Source: an uncultured Cellvibrio sp. (GTDB lineage: Bacteria > Pseudomonadota > Gammaproteobacteria > Pseudomonadales > Cellvibrionaceae). From it: 7,018 nucleotides of DNA. The DNA is taken from assembly GCA_946886255.1 (NCBI GenBank), contig CAMPIG010000254.1, positions 1-7,018 on the forward strand. The letters are read 5' to 3'. Positions 5,960 through 7,018 of this stretch are shown here, piece after piece. Below the pieces are notes generated by a model, which saw nothing but the letters and a program-made list of their open reading frames with translations, had not been told where the DNA came from and did no database searches. Each line of letters begins with the position of its first letter. Position 1 is the first letter of the stretch. The translations under genes and the position numbers were made by a program.

Positions 5960-6006
5960 GCGCGGCGCGCTTCCGGGTTCGTACCTGCACGCGTCGCGCG
6001 CCGCGC
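5960..6006. repeat. GC-rich 11-bp perfect stem-loop
   Basis: GCGCGGCGCGC (5960-5970) pairs perfectly with GCGCGCCGCGC (5996-6006), with a 25-base loop. All eleven pairs are G-C. On single-stranded phage DNA it would be very stable, as expected of a packaging signal or origin hairpin. No T-run follows on either strand, so it is not a standard terminator. Confidence 0.85.
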
Positions 6007-6034
6007 TACCGGCCCCTGTAATACCTCCGGAGGC

Positions 6035-6055
6035 TTAGGGGGATGATCCCCCTAA
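6035..6055. repeat. Short perfect hairpin TTAGGGGG/CCCCCTAA
   Basis: Eight-base arms (6035-6042 and 6048-6055) enclose ATGAT. Just before it at 6025-6032 is the palindrome CTCCGGAG. No T-run follows on either strand. This is likely a structural element of the origin block. Confidence 0.8.
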
Positions 6056-6094
6056 GAACCCACAGGATAACGGCAAAAAGCGGGTCGCTCGCCG

Positions 6095-6138
6095 CTGGGC
6101 AGGGATGCAGGGGTAAAGGCTCCCTGCATCCCACCCAG
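6095..6138. repeat. Long near-perfect hairpin with 9-base loop
   Basis: CTGGGCAGGGATGCAGGG (6095-6112) pairs with CCCTGCATCCCACCCAG (6122-6138) with a single irregularity (CA against a single A), leaving GTAAAGGCT as loop. It is among the strongest stem-loops of the genome outside the attP hairpin. AGCGG/CCGCT (6079-6083 and 6092-6096) overlaps its base. It is the best single candidate for the packaging signal or minus-strand origin. Confidence 0.85.
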
Positions 6139-6194
6139 AAGCGTTGGGGTCGTTCCTGTCTGTAAACCACAAAGCGCTACGCGTCCCTACGGGA

Positions 6195-6220
6195 GCGGAA
6201 CCCCTAAAGGGGCCCCCCGC
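6195..6220. repeat. Bipartite hairpin GCGG/CCGC around CCCC/GGGG
   Basis: CCCC-TAAA-GGGG (6201-6212) is enclosed by GCGG (6195-6198) and CCGC (6217-6220), giving a two-part stem with a small internal loop. It completes the row of structures in the candidate origin region. Confidence 0.6.
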
Positions 6221-6270
6221 CTTTCTGGTTGACAGCCATACACTCCAAGCACAATTCCGGCAGCATTTTC

Positions 6271-6284
6271 GCGTTACGTAACGC
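6271..6284. promoter_or_regulatory. GCGTTACGTAACGC palindrome, copy 1
   Basis: This is a perfect 14-base palindrome. It has the same arms as three copies upstream of the AT-hook gene but CG rather than CA in the centre. It lies 19 bases beyond the stop of that gene, on the border of the hairpin block, so a protein bound here could influence the origin. Confidence 0.75.
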
Positions 6285-6302
6285 AATATGTTACGGCCAA
6301 CA

Positions 6303-6671
6303 CTACGGTGTGAGCCTAGTTATTGTGTAGCCCTTCTCGATTAAATCGCAAACAGTAGACAGCACAGTTGACTTACTGCCGTCACGGCCAGAAGGCGTTA
6401 AATACTCGCACCGGCATTCAAAATTCTCACCGATACCATTAACAAAAGCCGCCAGCTCGATCCATGAACTGCGATTAAGAACGGCGTCAGGCGATGCTAG
6501 ACGCTCAACGACCTGAGACATCACCACGGTTTTACGTTTCTGTGCGGCACGGTGGCGCGCAACACGGGCGGCGGTGTCAGCTTTACGCTTATCCGGGGAT
6601 GATGTTGCCGGCCTGCCACGACGCTTGGCAGGGAATGCATCAATAGTCTGGGTATCTTTGCGGTCAATCAT
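6303..6671 (-). CDS. AT-hook-like basic DNA-binding regulator
   Basis: The start is supported by AGGAG about 7 bases before the ATG. The 122-residue protein has a very basic N-terminal half (residues 15-47) with the AT-hook core RGRP at 18-21 in KRRGRPATSSPDKRK, then a helical Arg/Ala stretch (ARVARHRAAQKRK). The C-terminal half (about 50-120) is mixed alpha/beta and includes a CRC motif at 86-88. The N-terminal pattern recalls plasmid RepB/CopB-type replication regulators, though this is recollection and not a demonstrated match. The gene has its own sigma70-type promoter overlapped by one 14-bp palindrome and flanked by another, with a third further upstream and a fourth just beyond its stop. 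It is the obvious candidate to bind them, controlling itself and perhaps replication. Confidence 0.8.
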   Translation of the reverse strand: MIDRKDTQTIDAFPAKRRGRPATSSPDKRKADTAARVARHRAAQKRKTVVMSQVVERLASPDAVLNRSSWIELAAFVNGIGENFECRCEYLTPSGRDGSKSTVLSTVCDLIEKGYTITRLTP

Positions 6672-6697
6672 GGTGTTCTCCTGGACAAATTAATTTC

Positions 6698-6711
6698 GCG
6701 TTACATAACGC
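6698..6711. promoter_or_regulatory. GCGTTACATAACGC palindrome, copy 2 (promoter-proximal operator)
   Basis: Six-base arms GCGTTA and TAACGC flank CA. The site lies directly downstream of the -10 box of the leftward promoter and covers its expected transcription start, a position where a bound protein would block transcription. Confidence 0.8.
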
Positions 6712-6712
6712 A

Positions 6713-6740
6713 ATATTAAACCATGCACAGCCTATGTCAA
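6713..6740 (-). promoter_or_regulatory. Promoter of the AT-hook regulator gene
   Basis: On the minus strand TTGACA (6740-6735, a perfect -35) is followed after 16 bases by TAATAT (6718-6713). Transcription should begin near 6706, inside palindrome copy 2, and reach the ATG after about 35 bases. Palindrome copy 3 lies just upstream of the -35, so the promoter is bracketed by two operators, which strongly suggests autoregulation. Confidence 0.75.
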
Positions 6741-6748
6741 GCACTTTC

Positions 6749-6762
6749 GCGTTACATAACGC
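6749..6762. promoter_or_regulatory. GCGTTACATAACGC palindrome, copy 3
   Basis: Identical to copy 2, with centres 51 bases apart (about five helical turns), so bound proteins would sit on the same face of the DNA. Similarity to copy 4 continues past the palindrome (AAATACATAGTTTG here, TAATACATTATTTG there), hinting at a longer conserved unit. Confidence 0.8.
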
Positions 6763-6800
6763 AAATACATAGTTTGCCCGGAGAGATCCTGGAGCCAGGT

Positions 6801-6889
6801 TAACAACCAGCAGAAAACACTATAAAAATAGGGGTTTTAGAATGGCGAAAAACAGAAGCTTGCAAAGAAGTGAATATCGCGTTACATAA
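6801..6889 (+). promoter_or_regulatory. Possible rightward promoter with a 15-codon leader frame
   Basis: TTAACA near 6799 and the A/T-rich TATAAAAAT at about 6821-6829 could form a plus-strand promoter. AGGGG then precedes an ATG at 6842 that opens 15 codons (MAKNRSLQRSEYRVT) and stops inside palindrome copy 4, just before the attP hairpin. It is too short to assert as a gene. A rightward transcript would run through attP towards the window end. Confidence 0.2.
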
Positions 6890-6892
6890 CGC
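6879..6892. promoter_or_regulatory. GCGTTACATAACGC palindrome, copy 4
   Basis: Identical 14-base site, 23 bases from the base of the attP hairpin and 130 bases from copy 3. No convincing promoter overlaps it. It could link the regulator to attP or to an origin rather than to the regulator's own promoter. Confidence 0.75.
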
Positions 6893-6914
6893 TAATACAT
6901 TATTTGAAGGGACT

Positions 6915-7018
6915 GGCAACGTTCGCATAATGCAGTTTGTCGTTAAATTGCCGGCCGAGACGGGAAAATTATCTCGGCCGGCAGTTGAACGAAAACTGTG
7001 TGGTTCATTATGCGCAGT
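6915..7018. other. attP: Folded attP for XerC/XerD (dif-type integration site), continuing into 1-17
   Basis: GGCAAC (6915-6920) and CGCATAATG (6924-6932) pair with CATTATGCG (7006-7014) and GTTGCC (7017-7018... across the junction, bases 12-17). An inner perfect 12-bp stem, TGCCGGCCGAGA (6949-6960) with 6972-6983, has an 11-base loop. The XerC-like arm CGTTCGCATAA (6920-6930) and XerD-like arm TGTCGTTAAAT (6938-6948) match 9/11 and 8/11 bases of E. coli dif arms, with a 7-base centre. The opposite strand carries a second XerC-like arm (complement of 7008-7018, also 9/11). This two-site hairpin is how CTXphi-type phages build a site on ssDNA for host XerCD. No integrase gene is present, which agrees. 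Confidence 0.8.
7006..7018. repeat. Terminal direct repeat, right copy
   Basis: Identical to bases 1-13. It contains the inverted XerC-like arm of attP, so the window was opened exactly in the attachment site. Confidence 0.85.

Larger units (their letters stand above)
5892..6302. other. Hairpin-rich non-coding block, candidate origin and packaging region
   Basis: No convincing gene is present in these 411 bases. They contain at least five stem-loops (5888-5949, 5960-6006, 6035-6055, 6095-6138, 6195-6220) and one copy of the 14-bp palindrome (6271-6284). Filamentous phages concentrate their plus and minus origins and packaging signal in such a structured intergenic region, so that is the best reading. 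The nick site of the initiator could not be identified by eye. Confidence 0.65.

Noticed and set aside
5843..6046. 67-codon plus-strand frame overlapping the HTH gene end and the GC hairpin
   Set aside because: Runs through inverted repeats, with no ribosome site and no recognisable domain.
6271..6892. CRISPR-like array from the repeated 14-mers
   Set aside because: The repeats are short palindromes at irregular distances, with a gene between them and no spacers of constant length; they look like operators.

Overview
The window is the essentially complete genome of a filamentous, single-stranded DNA phage (inovirus). It is either a circular replicative form opened at its attachment site or an excised or integrated prophage of the same extent. 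The last 13 bases (7006-7018) repeat the first 13 (1-13), and joining the ends completes a long imperfect hairpin that carries XerC/XerD-like arms of gammaproteobacterial dif type. The host is therefore probably a gammaproteobacterium. The Ser/Asn/Gly-rich linker of the adsorption protein would suit a marine or polysaccharide-degrading host, but genus and species cannot be read from the sequence.

Layout. Nearly all genes are on the minus strand and read from high to low coordinates, in the usual inovirus modules. A regulatory gene (6671-6303) encodes an AT-hook-like basic protein. It has its own promoter, and four copies of a 14-bp palindrome lie around the gene. Next comes a roughly 410-bp non-coding block (5892-6302) packed with hairpins, the best candidate for replication origin and packaging signal. 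A short HTH repressor-like gene (5604-5891) lies on the plus strand. It is divergent from the main operon across a 19-bp inverted repeat that brackets a good minus-strand promoter.

The main operon then runs: an unknown small protein (5442-5092), rolling-circle replication initiator (5095-4037), ssDNA-binding protein (4034-3693), a small membrane protein (3622-3395), major coat protein (3217-2963) and a 24-residue hydrophobic minor coat candidate (2963-2889). A rho-independent terminator follows (2853-2881). Beyond it lie the pIII-like adsorption protein (2839-1724), pVI-like minor coat (1720-1394), Zot/pI assembly ATPase (1393-230) and a small membrane protein with a CxxC motif (217-23).

How it works together. 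The initiator and ssDNA-binding protein drive rolling-circle replication and coat the product. The small membrane proteins, pIII-like and pVI-like proteins form the virion with the major coat protein. The Zot/pI ATPase drives extrusion. No secretin (pIV) and no integrase are encoded, so the phage should borrow a host outer-membrane secretin and the host XerCD recombinase. Two regulators with separate operator systems (the 19-bp inverted repeat, and the GCGTTA-N2-TAACGC palindromes) suggest two-layer control of lysogeny, copy number or replication. This regulatory and origin half of the genome is the least explained part.
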